This document shows, piece by piece, positions 1-5,659 of a DNA stretch of 6,429 bases. The notes beneath the pieces are model-generated. The model worked only from the letters and a program-made list of their open reading frames with translations. It did not search any database and was not told where the DNA came from. The translations under genes and the position numbers were made by a program. The stretch comes from DAOUFU01 sp034429275 (GTDB lineage Bacteria; Chloroflexota; Anaerolineae; Aggregatilineales; Aggregatilineaceae). The stretch covers positions 1 through 6,429 of the forward strand of contig DAOUFU010000158.1 of assembly GCA_034429275.1 (NCBI GenBank). Reading direction: 5' to 3'. Position 1 is the first letter of the stretch; every line of letters starts with the position of its first letter.

Positions 1-35
1 GGACTCGCGCGGGTCATGTATTTTGATGCAATCAC
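1..35 (-). CDS. Possible start of a leftward gene, cut by the window edge
   Basis: On the minus strand a GTG (35-33) opens a frame reading MIASKYMTRAS, with an in-frame ATG at 17-15; it runs off the left edge. The purine stretch upstream (AGAAGCCAGG) is only a fair ribosome-binding site. Only about 11 codons are visible, so no function can be given. In this operon position a lysis gene such as an endolysin would be unsurprising after a holin-like gene, but that is inference only. The hairpin at 57-85 separates it from the gene before. Confidence 0.2.
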   Translation of the reverse strand, partial: MIASKYMTRAS

Positions 36-56
36 CCTGGCTTCTGGGCACAGCGA

Positions 57-85
57 CCAGGGGCGCGGATCGTTCGCGCCCCTGG
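57..85 (-). terminator. Perfect 11-bp GC-rich hairpin after the phage-type operon
   Basis: CCAGGGGCGCG (57-67) pairs perfectly with CGCGCCCCTGG (75-85) around a 7-nt loop. It starts 23 nt beyond the stop codon of the last recognised phage-type gene on the minus strand. There is no T-run on either side, so it is not a canonical intrinsic terminator. It could be a factor-assisted terminator, an mRNA 3'-end stabiliser, or a regulatory hairpin in front of the next leftward gene. Confidence 0.5.
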
Positions 86-108
86 CCTGATCCACTAACC
101 GGCAGGAA

Positions 109-426
109 TCACTGCCCGGCGGCCCGGTCGAGCGCATCGACCAAAGCGGCTACAAACGCGGGCAGCACCGCCGCCCAGACCGCCGCCGGAATCTTCGCCA
201 CATCCGCCAGCACCCGGATCGCCGGGTCGGTCGGCTCGTCCACAGCGCCGATCACCGCCCCGCGCTGGCCGCGCAGCGACCGCCACAGGGCGCGGGCCTG
301 TTCGGTCACCTGCGCGCCCGCCCACAGCGTGGCCGCCAGCACGATCAGCGTGCCCAGCAGCGACCCCAGCAGGCTCCACACCACCAGCATTTCTTCCGCG
401 AACAACCGATCCAGCACCTGCTCCAT
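109..426 (-). CDS. Small membrane protein, holin-like
   Basis: The 105-residue product has a strongly hydrophobic segment at about residues 14-36 (VVWSLLGSLLGTLIVLAATL) that should span the membrane. A polar Arg-rich stretch follows (about 40-56), and a second, more amphipathic hydrophobic segment lies at about 81-96. No signal-peptidase site is evident. Small size, one or two membrane segments and a place at the end of a phage structural operon fit a holin or another phage membrane protein, but holins share little sequence, so the role is inferred. The ATG is preceded by a strong ribosome-binding site (GAAGGGGG, about 7 nt away) and lies 3 nt after the stop of the preceding gene, which suggests translational coupling. 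Confidence 0.6.
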   Translation of the reverse strand: MEQVLDRLFAEEMLVVWSLLGSLLGTLIVLAATLWAGAQVTEQARALWRSLRGQRGAVIGAVDEPTDPAIRVLADVAKIPAAVWAAVLPAFVAALVDALDRAAGQ

Positions 427-429
427 CGT

Positions 430-825
430 TCAGCCCCCTTCTGCATCGGGCAGCGCGCCAAGCTGCGCCGCCACCACCCACAACAACCGGTCTTTGTCCG
501 CCGGGGTCCAGTCGTCCCAGGGTTTGAGACGCAGCGCGGCCATCACCGCCTGCCGTTCCGCTTCCTTTTGCTGAGCCGGTGTCAACACCTCCGGCTTGTG
601 CATCTCCACCACCTGGCCGATCAACTCTGCCAGGTCTTCAGCCTTCTGCGCCGCCAGGTGCACCCGCACCTCGCCCGCCGCCACCGTCACCCCGGCATAG
701 CCCTCGCCAACCGCCGCCCGCAGCTCAGCATCCAGCGCTTCTGTGTTCGCTTCCGCCCGCTCGAACTTCAGCTCAACCACCGGGCGCTTTTCTTCACCAT
801 TCCCCATCTCTGCCAGGTCCATCAT
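430..825 (-). CDS. Small phage protein of unknown function
   Basis: The 131-residue soluble protein has no signal peptide or membrane segment. After a short acidic start it has an alternating strand/helix pattern: VVELKFERAEANTEAL at about 16-31, then a probable helix, a strand-like stretch GVTVAAGEVRVHLA at about 45-58, and a helix rich in Ala/Glu/Leu. A Pro-containing linker (PEVLTPAQQ) leads to a Trp-rich C-terminal helical part (KPWDDWTPADKDRLLWVVAAQLG). I do not recognise a named family; similar small proteins often follow fibre genes in tailed-phage operons. Two ATG codons stand in tandem at 825-820; the first lies 3 nt after the upstream stop and has GGGAG about 9 nt before it. Coupled to both neighbours. 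Confidence 0.6.
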   Translation of the reverse strand: MMDLAEMGNGEEKRPVVELKFERAEANTEALDAELRAAVGEGYAGVTVAAGEVRVHLAAQKAEDLAELIGQVVEMHKPEVLTPAQQKEAERQAVMAALRLKPWDDWTPADKDRLLWVVAAQLGALPDAEGG

Positions 826-828
826 CGC

Positions 829-1305
829 TCAATACTCCCAGGCCAGCAGCCACGAAAACAACGCCCCTGTCGCATAGTTCACCTGCACCTGGTAGCCGCT
901 CTGCCCGGCAAACTGCACCGCAAAGGTGTACTGTGTCCCAGGCGTCAGCCCCGTCCACACATCTCGCAGCATCAGCGGCGAGATGTTATAGATCGCCGCA
1001 TAGTTCCCGCTCGCCGTGCCCCCTGTCCGCATCAGCCGGAAAAGCCCAGGCCATCCCGCCTGCACACTCCGCCCAAAGACAAAGGCCATCGTCTGCACCC
1101 GGCTGCCAATCGGTGTCAGGTTCAGCGTCAGCCCCGTCACGTCCACATAGCTTGTGCTCGTCGTGGTCACCTGGCTCATCGTTGAGGCAAACACCCACTG
1201 CCGCTCGCCGAAGAGATGGTTCAGGTTGTCACGAACATGAGTGTTCATCATGCTGGCTGTCACCAGCTCGTCAGTCGCCCAGGTCTTGGGCGTGGTCCAG
1301 CTCAT
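829..1305 (-). CDS. Tail-fibre or tail-tip-like structural protein
   Basis: The 158-residue protein starts MSWTTPKTWATDELVTASMM and continues NTHVRDNLNHL. This motif (W-x(n)-VTASxMNTHVRDNLxxL) is a recurrent N-terminus of short structural proteins in tailed phages and prophages, probably an attachment or oligomerisation element. The rest is Ser/Thr/Gly-rich and beta-strand-like, with alternating strands such as YVDVTGLTLNLTPIG and TQYTFAVQFAGQSGYQVQV, ending in an aromatic tail (LLAWEY) as in beta-sandwich tip domains. The frame is open 40 codons further upstream, but the start at 1305 is chosen because AAAGGA lies about 9 nt before it and a longer form would overlap the preceding gene by about 100 nt. 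The gap to that gene is 14 nt. A role in the distal tail or receptor binding is inferred. Confidence 0.6.
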   Translation of the reverse strand: MSWTTPKTWATDELVTASMMNTHVRDNLNHLFGERQWVFASTMSQVTTTSTSYVDVTGLTLNLTPIGSRVQTMAFVFGRSVQAGWPGLFRLMRTGGTASGNYAAIYNISPLMLRDVWTGLTPGTQYTFAVQFAGQSGYQVQVNYATGALFSWLLAWEY

Positions 1306-1319
1306 AGGTTCGTCCTTTC

Positions 1320-2780
1320 TCAAAAGCCCAGCCGTGTCGCCGTGCCCAGCTCGCTCCAGCCCGTCCGCCCCAGCAGCCAATACTGGCTTTCGTCTGCCCG
1401 CTCCAGGTGCGCGGTCATCTCCCACCCGCTCGCGCTCACCTCATATTCCAGGCCCGTCACCCAGTGTCGCGCGTTCGCCAGGCCGCTCTGCGGCTCGCTG
1501 ATGCTCACCTTGCTCATAATCTCCAGGCTCAGCGGGTCCACCCCGCCCACCGCCGCCAGGTTCTTCACCGTCAGCCGCCTGGCGGCCAGCACCGGCTGAG
1601 CATAGCGCCCCACCAGGTATTGCCCATAGTTCAGCGCCAGGTCCGGGTCCGCCTGCATCGGCAGCCGCAGCGCGCGCGCCCGCACCTCATAGGCCGCCTG
1701 GCTGCTCGTGTCCTCGTGCTGCACCGTGATCGGGTCGTGAGCCACCAGGGGCCGCCCGCGCACCTGCAGCTTGGTCACAAAGAGCGGTCCGGTGGCGCTG
1801 TTGCTCAGCGTGAAGGCCGTGCGCGTGGCCTCGTGCACCGTCGTCAGGGCAAAGGCCGGGTCAGTCGTGTAGTCTGGCCCACTCCCGTCTCGCCGCTCGT
1901 TCACCGTGTAGTCTGTGGCTGCCACCGGGTCCACCACGTCCAGCGCGCCGCACCGCTCGCCGTTCGGGTCCCGGTACAGTCCGTAGATCGTCCGTGTTTC
2001 GCCAGGCGCAAGCCGCAGCACCGCCTGCGCCTGCCACAGCACCTGGGTCGTCAGCAGCGTCTCCACCGGGAACACCGTCACCTGCACCTGGTTCACCACG
2101 CGCGCCACGTCCAGGTCCACGTCCAGCGCTTTCACCGGGTCGCTGGCGCTCACCGTCATCGCCAGCGACCCGCTGTTGTTTTGCAGTTCCGCCCGGCTCC
2201 AAAACGTCGCCGTGCCATCCCTGGCAAACCAGAACCGCCCATACACCGTCTCACACACATCGCGCAGCGCTTCCCGCACCGTCATGCTTTCCGGCAGCAT
2301 CGTCCGCCCATAGTGCGTCAGCACGTCGCCATTGTCCCGGTAGTCCGTGCCTGGCGGCACCAGCACGCTGTTCACCAGGCTCTCCACCGCGTCCGGCACG
2401 CTCAGCGCGTCCTCATAGGCCGCGCTCACGCGCGGCTGCCCCAGCAGCCCCGCGCCATCCACCGCCACCATCAAGCAGGTGTCCGCTCCCCATTCTCCCG
2501 CGCTCGGCTCAATCCGCTCAATGAACCCACTCCACACCACTGTCGAGCCGCTTTTCAAGCGGCAGCGCTTGCGCGGCAGCAGCAGCCCATAGAGCGGGCT
2601 GCTGCTGTTGCCGGGCGAAAACCGCCGCCCGGCATTGTCCAGCACCACTTCGGCTCGGCCCGCGTCCGCCACCTGGTCCCCAAACCGAAACCCCACCCAG
2701 GCCTGCACGCGCACCACATACGCGCTCTCGTCCGTCCACGTCCCCGCCGCCCACTCGATCTCCAACCGGAACTCCCTCAC
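1320..2780 (-). CDS. Baseplate hub / minor tail-like protein
   Basis: The 486-residue protein is the largest of the block. Its N-terminal region (about 1-115) is beta-rich and contains GFRFGDQVADAGRAEVVLDN, then RCRLKSGSTVVWSGFIERIE and VAVDGAGLLG (about 105-114). This order is typical of siphophage hub or tail-associated proteins whose first domain resembles the gp27-type fold. A helical stretch (LSVPDAVESLVNSVL, about 126-140) precedes a second domain with ALRDVCETVYGRFWFARDGT (171-190). The C-terminal half is again beta-rich with no catalytic motif I can identify. The start is a GTG with GAAAGGGGG about 5 nt upstream, 34 nt after the preceding stop. It would sit at the distal tail end and hold the fibre-like protein encoded next. 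Exact family is not certain. Confidence 0.65.
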   Translation of the reverse strand: MREFRLEIEWAAGTWTDESAYVVRVQAWVGFRFGDQVADAGRAEVVLDNAGRRFSPGNSSSPLYGLLLPRKRCRLKSGSTVVWSGFIERIEPSAGEWGADTCLMVAVDGAGLLGQPRVSAAYEDALSVPDAVESLVNSVLVPPGTDYRDNGDVLTHYGRTMLPESMTVREALRDVCETVYGRFWFARDGTATFWSRAELQNNSGSLAMTVSASDPVKALDVDLDVARVVNQVQVTVFPVETLLTTQVLWQAQAVLRLAPGETRTIYGLYRDPNGERCGALDVVDPVAATDYTVNERRDGSGPDYTTDPAFALTTVHEATRTAFTLSNSATGPLFVTKLQVRGRPLVAHDPITVQHEDTSSQAAYEVRARALRLPMQADPDLALNYGQYLVGRYAQPVLAARRLTVKNLAAVGGVDPLSLEIMSKVSISEPQSGLANARHWVTGLEYEVSASGWEMTAHLERADESQYWLLGRTGWSELGTATRLGF

Positions 2781-2814
2781 CGCCGCCCCCTTTCCGCCTG
2801 CCCGCGCGGAACTG

Positions 2815-3249
2815 CTAGATCCGCAGTGTCCACGTGTGCCGGAACAGCGCCCCGTGATAGTCCACCCCGGCCCAGGGCACGATTCCCAGCGTCACCGCGC
2901 AGCGCAGCGGCCTCGCCAGCGTGCCGTCCAGGTCCGGGTTGGCCGCCAGCGCCGCGATCACCGCATCCGCCGCCACCACCACCGCCGGTAGCGCGCCGCG
3001 CGGCCCCAGCCCTGCCGCTGCCGGGCTGACGATCAGCGCGTGCACCACTTCGACGGTGAACTCGCCGTGCCCGGCGGCGAACGGGTTCGGCTCCAGCCCG
3101 CCCGCTGACCGGCCCCACTCCGGCGCGATCACCAGTGCCGGGAGCTGCGCCCCGCTCAGCGCCCCCGGCGTCGCGCCCAGCCCATAGGACCGCACCCCAT
3201 CCACCTCCAGCGCGGCCAACACATCCAGCGCCGCCCCCAGGCTGCTCAT
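2815..3249 (-). CDS. Tail-completion / tail-terminator-like protein
   Basis: The 144-residue protein has a helical N-terminus (SSLGAALDVLAALEVDGVRS), a central LPALVIAPEW strand, the segment GEFTVEVVHALIVS (about 62-75), a long Ala-rich helix (about 88-104) and a terminal strand pair that includes GVDYHGALFRHTWTLRI. A helix followed by antiparallel strands ending in a Tyr-x-Gly...Phe...hydrophobic strand is the style of small neck/tail-terminator proteins that cap the tail tube at the head-tail joint. The neighbour fits: it comes just after the connector gene, 27 nt away, with GAAAGGGG about 6 nt before its ATG. No enzyme motif is seen. Assignment is by size, position and strand pattern only. 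Confidence 0.5.
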   Translation of the reverse strand: MSSLGAALDVLAALEVDGVRSYGLGATPGALSGAQLPALVIAPEWGRSAGGLEPNPFAAGHGEFTVEVVHALIVSPAAAGLGPRGALPAVVVAADAVIAALAANPDLDGTLARPLRCAVTLGIVPWAGVDYHGALFRHTWTLRI

Positions 3250-3276
3250 ACGTCACCCCTTTCGCCCGGCTTTCGC

Positions 3277-4116
3277 TCAGCCCACCCTGATCCGCACATG
3301 CGGCGCGAGAATCTGCTGCACATCTTCGGGGAGCGCTGGCGGCACGCTGACCTGCCCGCGCAGCCCACCGGCCACCTGCACAAATCCCGCGTCGCGCTGG
3401 CGATACAGCCACGACGCCACCCGCAGGCACGCCTGGCGCACGTCGGCAGGCGGCTGGTAGATGGCGATGGCCTGCCCCTGGGCATGAACAGCCGCCGTCG
3501 TGCCGCAGGCCCCGCGCTCTACCGTCAGCACCGGGTCCTCACCATCGACGGCCAGCACCTGCACCATCTCCGATTCGATCCGCAGAAGCTGCCCTACGCT
3601 GAACCGCGGCGATTCCCCGGCGCTGTCTGCCCCGCCCGCGTCGTTCACGGTCAGCGCCGCCGCGTCCGCGCTGAGCGGCGCATCCTGGACCGAATCGCCC
3701 GAATCGCGCCACGCTGACGCCCAATCGGGATGGTAGCCCCACAGCCCGCTCACCTGGATCGCGCCCACGGGATCGCCGGAATGGACAAACGTCGCGCGGG
3801 TACGATCCAGCTCCAGGCTGGTCTTGACCGACCCCGCCGCCGGGTGAAGGTGCAGCGCGTCCGCCGGGATGGTGCTGCCGTCGCCATTGATCACGGCGTC
3901 CAGCGCCAGCAGATCGCCGTCCAGCAGCAGCACGTTCCCGGCAGGCACCCGGTAACGCCGGGTCGCCTGCTCCGGGGCGAATCGCCGCCCGGTGAACCCC
4001 TCGATCAACCGCGACGATGCCGCCAGGGCTGCCCGCAGCAGGTCATCGTCCGCCGTCTGATCTGCCGCCAGCCCCAACACGCGCCGAAGCGCCTCTAGCG
4101 TTGCATACCACGTCAT
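3277..4116 (-). CDS. Head-tail connector / adaptor-like protein
   Basis: The 279-residue protein opens with a helical segment (ATLEALRRVLGLAADQTADD) followed by LRAALAASSRLIEGFTGRRF (about 27-46), the usual start of gp6/gp15-type head-tail adaptors that ring the portal. A beta-rich part follows, with VSGLWGYHPDWASAW (about 122-136). A segment at about 141-221 (including FSVGQLLRIESEMVQVL and ERGACGTTAAVHAQG) looks like a beta insert. The adaptor pattern then resumes with a C-terminal helix, PPADVRQACLRVASWLYRQR (about 222-241). The protein is longer than simple adaptors (about 100 residues), mainly because of the insert. The ATG has GAAAGGA about 8 nt upstream. It is the first gene of the minus-strand run; in a complete phage it would follow portal and capsid genes, which are absent here. 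Confidence 0.65.
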   Translation of the reverse strand: MTWYATLEALRRVLGLAADQTADDDLLRAALAASSRLIEGFTGRRFAPEQATRRYRVPAGNVLLLDGDLLALDAVINGDGSTIPADALHLHPAAGSVKTSLELDRTRATFVHSGDPVGAIQVSGLWGYHPDWASAWRDSGDSVQDAPLSADAAALTVNDAGGADSAGESPRFSVGQLLRIESEMVQVLAVDGEDPVLTVERGACGTTAAVHAQGQAIAIYQPPADVRQACLRVASWLYRQRDAGFVQVAGGLRGQVSVPPALPEDVQQILAPHVRIRVG

Positions 4117-4264
4117 GATATGATCCTTTCATGAACTGTTCAGGTCCACCTTGCCGGGCGAATGAGGTGCAGAAGGGGCCGTGCTGCACCTGCTGTCCGG
4201 CAAACAGCCGATTCGCTGTAATGTTCACCCCGTCGATGCGGTATTACTGCCTGAGAAGTGCATA
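4117..4264. other. Divergent junction between the phage-type operon and the FHA cluster
   Basis: This 148-nt gap separates the leftward connector gene from rightward FHA1. It must hold leftward signals for the phage-type operon if that operon starts here, and rightward signals for FHA1, but I could not pick a convincing -35/-10 pair in either direction. It contains the nested inverted repeat at 4151-4203, a small adjoining hairpin (ACAGC 4204-4208 with GCTGT 4215-4219), and a short palindrome GAACTGTTC at about 4133-4141 close to the connector start. No gene remnant, attachment-site duplication or tRNA fragment is seen. Confidence 0.5.
4151..4203. repeat. Nested inverted repeat (two-stem hairpin) in the divergent gap
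   Basis: The outer stem is TTGCCGG (4151-4157) with CCGGCAA (4197-4203). Inside it AGGTGCAG (4165-4172) pairs with CTGCACCT (4184-4191) around an 11-nt loop. The two stems are separated by an internal loop of 7 and 5 nt. In DNA it could be an operator for a dimeric regulator serving both directions; in RNA it would be a structured leader. It is not followed by a T-run on either strand, so a simple terminator is unlikely. Confidence 0.45.
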
Positions 4265-4810
4265 ATGCCCGAACCATTCGATCTTAGCGTTCCAGAAGAG
4301 GACGATCCGACGGTGTTATTTCGCCCGGAAACGCCCGATACAGTGGAGGATGACGCCACTCAGGCCAAGCCGCCGAGCACCCGCCGGTTGGACCGCATCC
4401 CCACGCTGATCGAGCGCGCCGAAAGCGTGCTCACCACCGTCACGCCGTCCACGGTGCTCGTCTTGCAGGTCCTCCCCTCCGGCCAGGTGATCACGCTGGA
4501 CCTCAGCCGCTCGCTGGTGCTCGGCAGGCGCGGTGCCCGCACGGGCGGGCTGATCCAGCCCGATGTCGATCTCACCCCGCTCTACGCCCGCCAACACGGA
4601 GTCTCGCGCCTGCACTGTGCGCTCACGCGCGAAGCCGGGGTTTTTTCCGTCACCGACCTGGGCAGCACCAACGGCACGTTCGTCAACGACGAGCGGCTCG
4701 AACCCAACACCCCGTACCCGCTCTCCGATGGTGACCTGCTGGTGCTGGGCACGCTCCACATCCTGGTCACCTTCAACGATCTCGGAATCTCGGACGACGT
4801 TCAGTCATAA
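4265..4810 (+). CDS. FHA-domain protein without zinc ribbon (FHA1)
   Basis: The 181-residue soluble protein carries a C-terminal FHA domain, a phosphothreonine-binding beta-sandwich, at about 63-172. Key positions are present: LGRRG (86-90), SRLH (114-117) and DLGSTNGTFVN (131-141), followed by LSDGDLLVLG. An insert of the form DVDLTPLYARQHGVSR precedes the binding loop, as in its two downstream paralogs. The first 60 residues are acidic and Pro/Thr-rich (EEDDPTVLFRPETPDTVEDD) and probably disordered; unlike the paralogs they contain no CxxC zinc ribbon. The start is the ATG at 4265 with only a weak ribosome-binding site (GAG about 9 nt upstream); a GTG at 4181 in the same frame would add 28 residues that fall in the inverted repeat. 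It likely reads phosphorylation by a Ser/Thr kinase; target unknown. Confidence 0.85.
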   Translation: MPEPFDLSVPEEDDPTVLFRPETPDTVEDDATQAKPPSTRRLDRIPTLIERAESVLTTVTPSTVLVLQVLPSGQVITLDLSRSLVLGRRGARTGGLIQPDVDLTPLYARQHGVSRLHCALTREAGVFSVTDLGSTNGTFVNDERLEPNTPYPLSDGDLLVLGTLHILVTFNDLGISDDVQS

Positions 4811-4828
4811 CCTACCCCCTACTGCCGA

Positions 4829-4858
4829 TTGTTCCCCGCTGCGAAATTCGGCTATCAT
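4829..4858 (+). promoter_or_regulatory. Candidate sigma-70-type promoter for FHA2
   Basis: TTGTTC (4829-4834) and TATCAT (4853-4858) are separated by 18 nt and lie in a locally AT-richer stretch after the FHA1 stop. The -10 matches consensus at five of six positions; the -35 is weak. This would give FHA2 a transcript with a leader of about 55-60 nt. FHA2 could also be read through from FHA1, as no terminator lies between them. Confidence 0.4.
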
Positions 4859-4873
4859 AAGAGTCGCGCGCTC

Positions 4874-4888
4874 GCGCACCCTGTGCGC
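4874..4888 (+). repeat. Short leader hairpin upstream of FHA2
   Basis: GCGCAC (4874-4879) pairs perfectly with GTGCGC (4883-4888) around a 3-nt loop. It lies just downstream of the candidate promoter and 34 nt before the FHA2 start, so it would fall in the mRNA leader. No T-run follows. GC-rich sequence makes short hairpins common, so its meaning is uncertain. Confidence 0.3.
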
Positions 4889-4922
4889 ACCCGGCGATCC
4901 TGACACCTACGGGGGTTGACCT

Positions 4923-5474
4923 ATGTCTACACCATCGAACGCAGAAACCAACCTTGTTGAATGCCAGGCATGCGGCAACCGGGTCAAGCCCGATGGCCCC
5001 AACTGCCCGATCTGCGGCTTTCCGCTCAAAGCGCCCAGTGCGGCACCCGCCACCAAGCGTACCGACCTGCCCGTGCTGGTCGAGGACCTGGCCCCGCTCG
5101 CCCGCGACCGGGGATCGGCCCTCTTCGATGCCCATACCAGCCTGGTGCTCCACGTGCTGCCCGGCGATAATTACCTGACGCTCGTCATCCGCAAACCGAC
5201 CCTGCTGGGGCGCGGCGTGGGCACGCGCACCCTGGACCCCGAAGAACTGATCGATCTGACCGAGTTCGGCGCATACCGCTACGGTGTCTCGCGCCATCAC
5301 TGCCAGTTCCAGCGCAACAACAACGAGCTGGAGATCAAAGACCTGGGCAGTTCCAACGGGACCTACCTCAACGAGAAAAAGCTTCCGCCTCACAAAGGGT
5401 TCACCGTGTGCGACGGTGACCAGATTCGGCTGGGCGCGCTCAACCTGGTGGTGTCGTTCAGCAAGGCGAGCTGA
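4923..5474 (+). CDS. Zinc-ribbon FHA-domain protein (FHA2)
   Basis: The 183-residue protein has an N-terminal zinc ribbon with four cysteines, CQAC (14-17) and CPIC (28-31), spaced as in small zinc-ribbon domains. A linker of about 40 residues follows. The C-terminal FHA domain (about 73-180) has LLGRG (94-98), the insert with IDLTEFGAYRYGVSR, SRHH (123-126) and DLGSSNGTYLN (140-150), then DGDQIRLG. All residues expected to contact phosphothreonine (Arg after Gly, Ser of SRHH, Asn of SNGT) are present. No membrane segment. The ATG follows GGGGG by 7 nt. The gene lies 112 nt after FHA1. Zinc-ribbon plus FHA is a frequent pairing in Chloroflexota signalling proteins; the zinc ribbon probably mediates protein contact or folding. 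The partner is unknown. Confidence 0.88.
   Translation: MSTPSNAETNLVECQACGNRVKPDGPNCPICGFPLKAPSAAPATKRTDLPVLVEDLAPLARDRGSALFDAHTSLVLHVLPGDNYLTLVIRKPTLLGRGVGTRTLDPEELIDLTEFGAYRYGVSRHHCQFQRNNNELEIKDLGSSNGTYLNEKKLPPHKGFTVCDGDQIRLGALNLVVSFSKAS
5281..5316 (+). repeat. 36-bp near-identical segment shared by FHA2 and FHA3 (copy 1)
   Basis: Positions 5281-5316 match 5991-6026 at 34 of 36 bases, differing only at the fifth and twenty-fifth bases. It encodes the GVSRHHC phosphothreonine-binding loop and the following QFQR. This is a coding similarity between paralogs, not a mobile repeat. Confidence 0.8.
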
Positions 5475-5659
5475 GCGAAAACTTGACACCTTTTTTATGA
5501 GAATTTCAGCGCCCTTTTATCGTATGTCTATGAAGATTGTGTATGCTAGAAATTGGTCGCCTGATCGGCAGGCTGTGCATCGCCCGCTTTCAGCACGGCG
5601 ATCACTGCCGAATCCGACCGTTGACCCGACGCGCACCGACGAAAGACACTGCTGTTCCT
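5475..5659 (+). other. Intergenic leader between FHA2 and FHA3
   Basis: This 185-nt stretch begins AT-rich. It contains a perfect TTGACA (5483-5488), but no good -10 sits 16-18 nt downstream. A T-run (TTTTTT, 5491-5496) follows the FHA2 stop without a clear stem before it. The second half is GC-rich and contains the nested inverted repeat 5565-5611. A frame upstream of FHA3 is open here from a TTG at 5537, but it has no support as coding sequence. A promoter for FHA3 is likely in 5480-5550 although I cannot fix its position. Confidence 0.4.
5565..5611 (+). repeat. Nested inverted repeat (two-stem hairpin) upstream of FHA3
   Basis: The outer stem is TCGGCAG (5565-5571) with CTGCCGA (5605-5611); the inner stem is ATCGCC (5579-5584) with GGCGAT (5597-5602) around a 12-nt loop. 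The internal loop is 7 and 2 nt. It ends 48 nt before the FHA3 start, so it would be in the mRNA leader. Its layout resembles the two-stem structure before FHA1, although the sequences differ. Confidence 0.4.

Larger units (their letters stand above)
1..4116 (-). mobile_element. Phage-derived structural module (partial prophage or domesticated tail cassette)
   Basis: Six consecutive minus-strand genes read as one phage-type late operon: connector, tail completion, baseplate-like, fibre-like, small phage protein, small membrane protein. Gaps between them are 3-34 nt and most genes have clear purine-rich ribosome-binding sites. All six frames are open, with no visible frameshift. Portal, terminase, capsid, tail tube, tape measure and integrase genes are not seen. 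The right limit is set by the switch to plus-strand FHA genes after 4116; the left limit lies outside the window. No attachment-site repeat was recognised. Assignment rests on protein style and gene order rather than database matches, so a domesticated particle or an unusual phage are alternatives to a decayed prophage. Confidence 0.6.

Noticed and set aside
1306..1425. A 40-residue N-terminal extension of the fibre-like gene
   Set aside because: It would overlap the end of the baseplate-like gene by about 100 nt, and the start at 1305 has a good ribosome-binding site and the family-like MSWTTPKTW opening.
1407..3029. A 540-codon open frame on the plus strand, opposite the baseplate-like gene
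   Set aside because: Its product is extremely rich in Arg, His, Pro and Gln with no domain-like pattern, as expected for the antisense of a GC-rich gene; the minus-strand frame has a ribosome-binding site and phage-like motifs.
4181..4264. Upstream GTG start for FHA1 adding 28 residues
   Set aside because: The extra part lies in the inverted repeat, shows no domain character and has no better ribosome-binding site than the ATG at 4265.
4812..5489. A 225-codon minus-strand open frame opposite FHA2
   Set aside because: It is the antisense of an unambiguous zinc-ribbon/FHA gene and encodes no recognisable motif.
5483..5511. TTGACA as the -35 of an FHA3 promoter
   Set aside because: No acceptable -10 is found 16-18 nt downstream, so I did not call a promoter.
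4246..5611. Short motif ACTGCC(GA) found upstream of all three FHA genes (4246, 4821, 5604)
   Set aside because: Only six to eight bases, at inconsistent distances from the starts (about 19, 102 and 56 nt), and one copy is part of a hairpin stem; chance is sufficient.
5537..5659. Upstream TTG or ATG start for FHA3 adding about 40 residues
   Set aside because: The extension is Arg/His-rich, overlaps the leader hairpin, and FHA2 places the zinc ribbon close to its N-terminus as the ATG at 5660 does.
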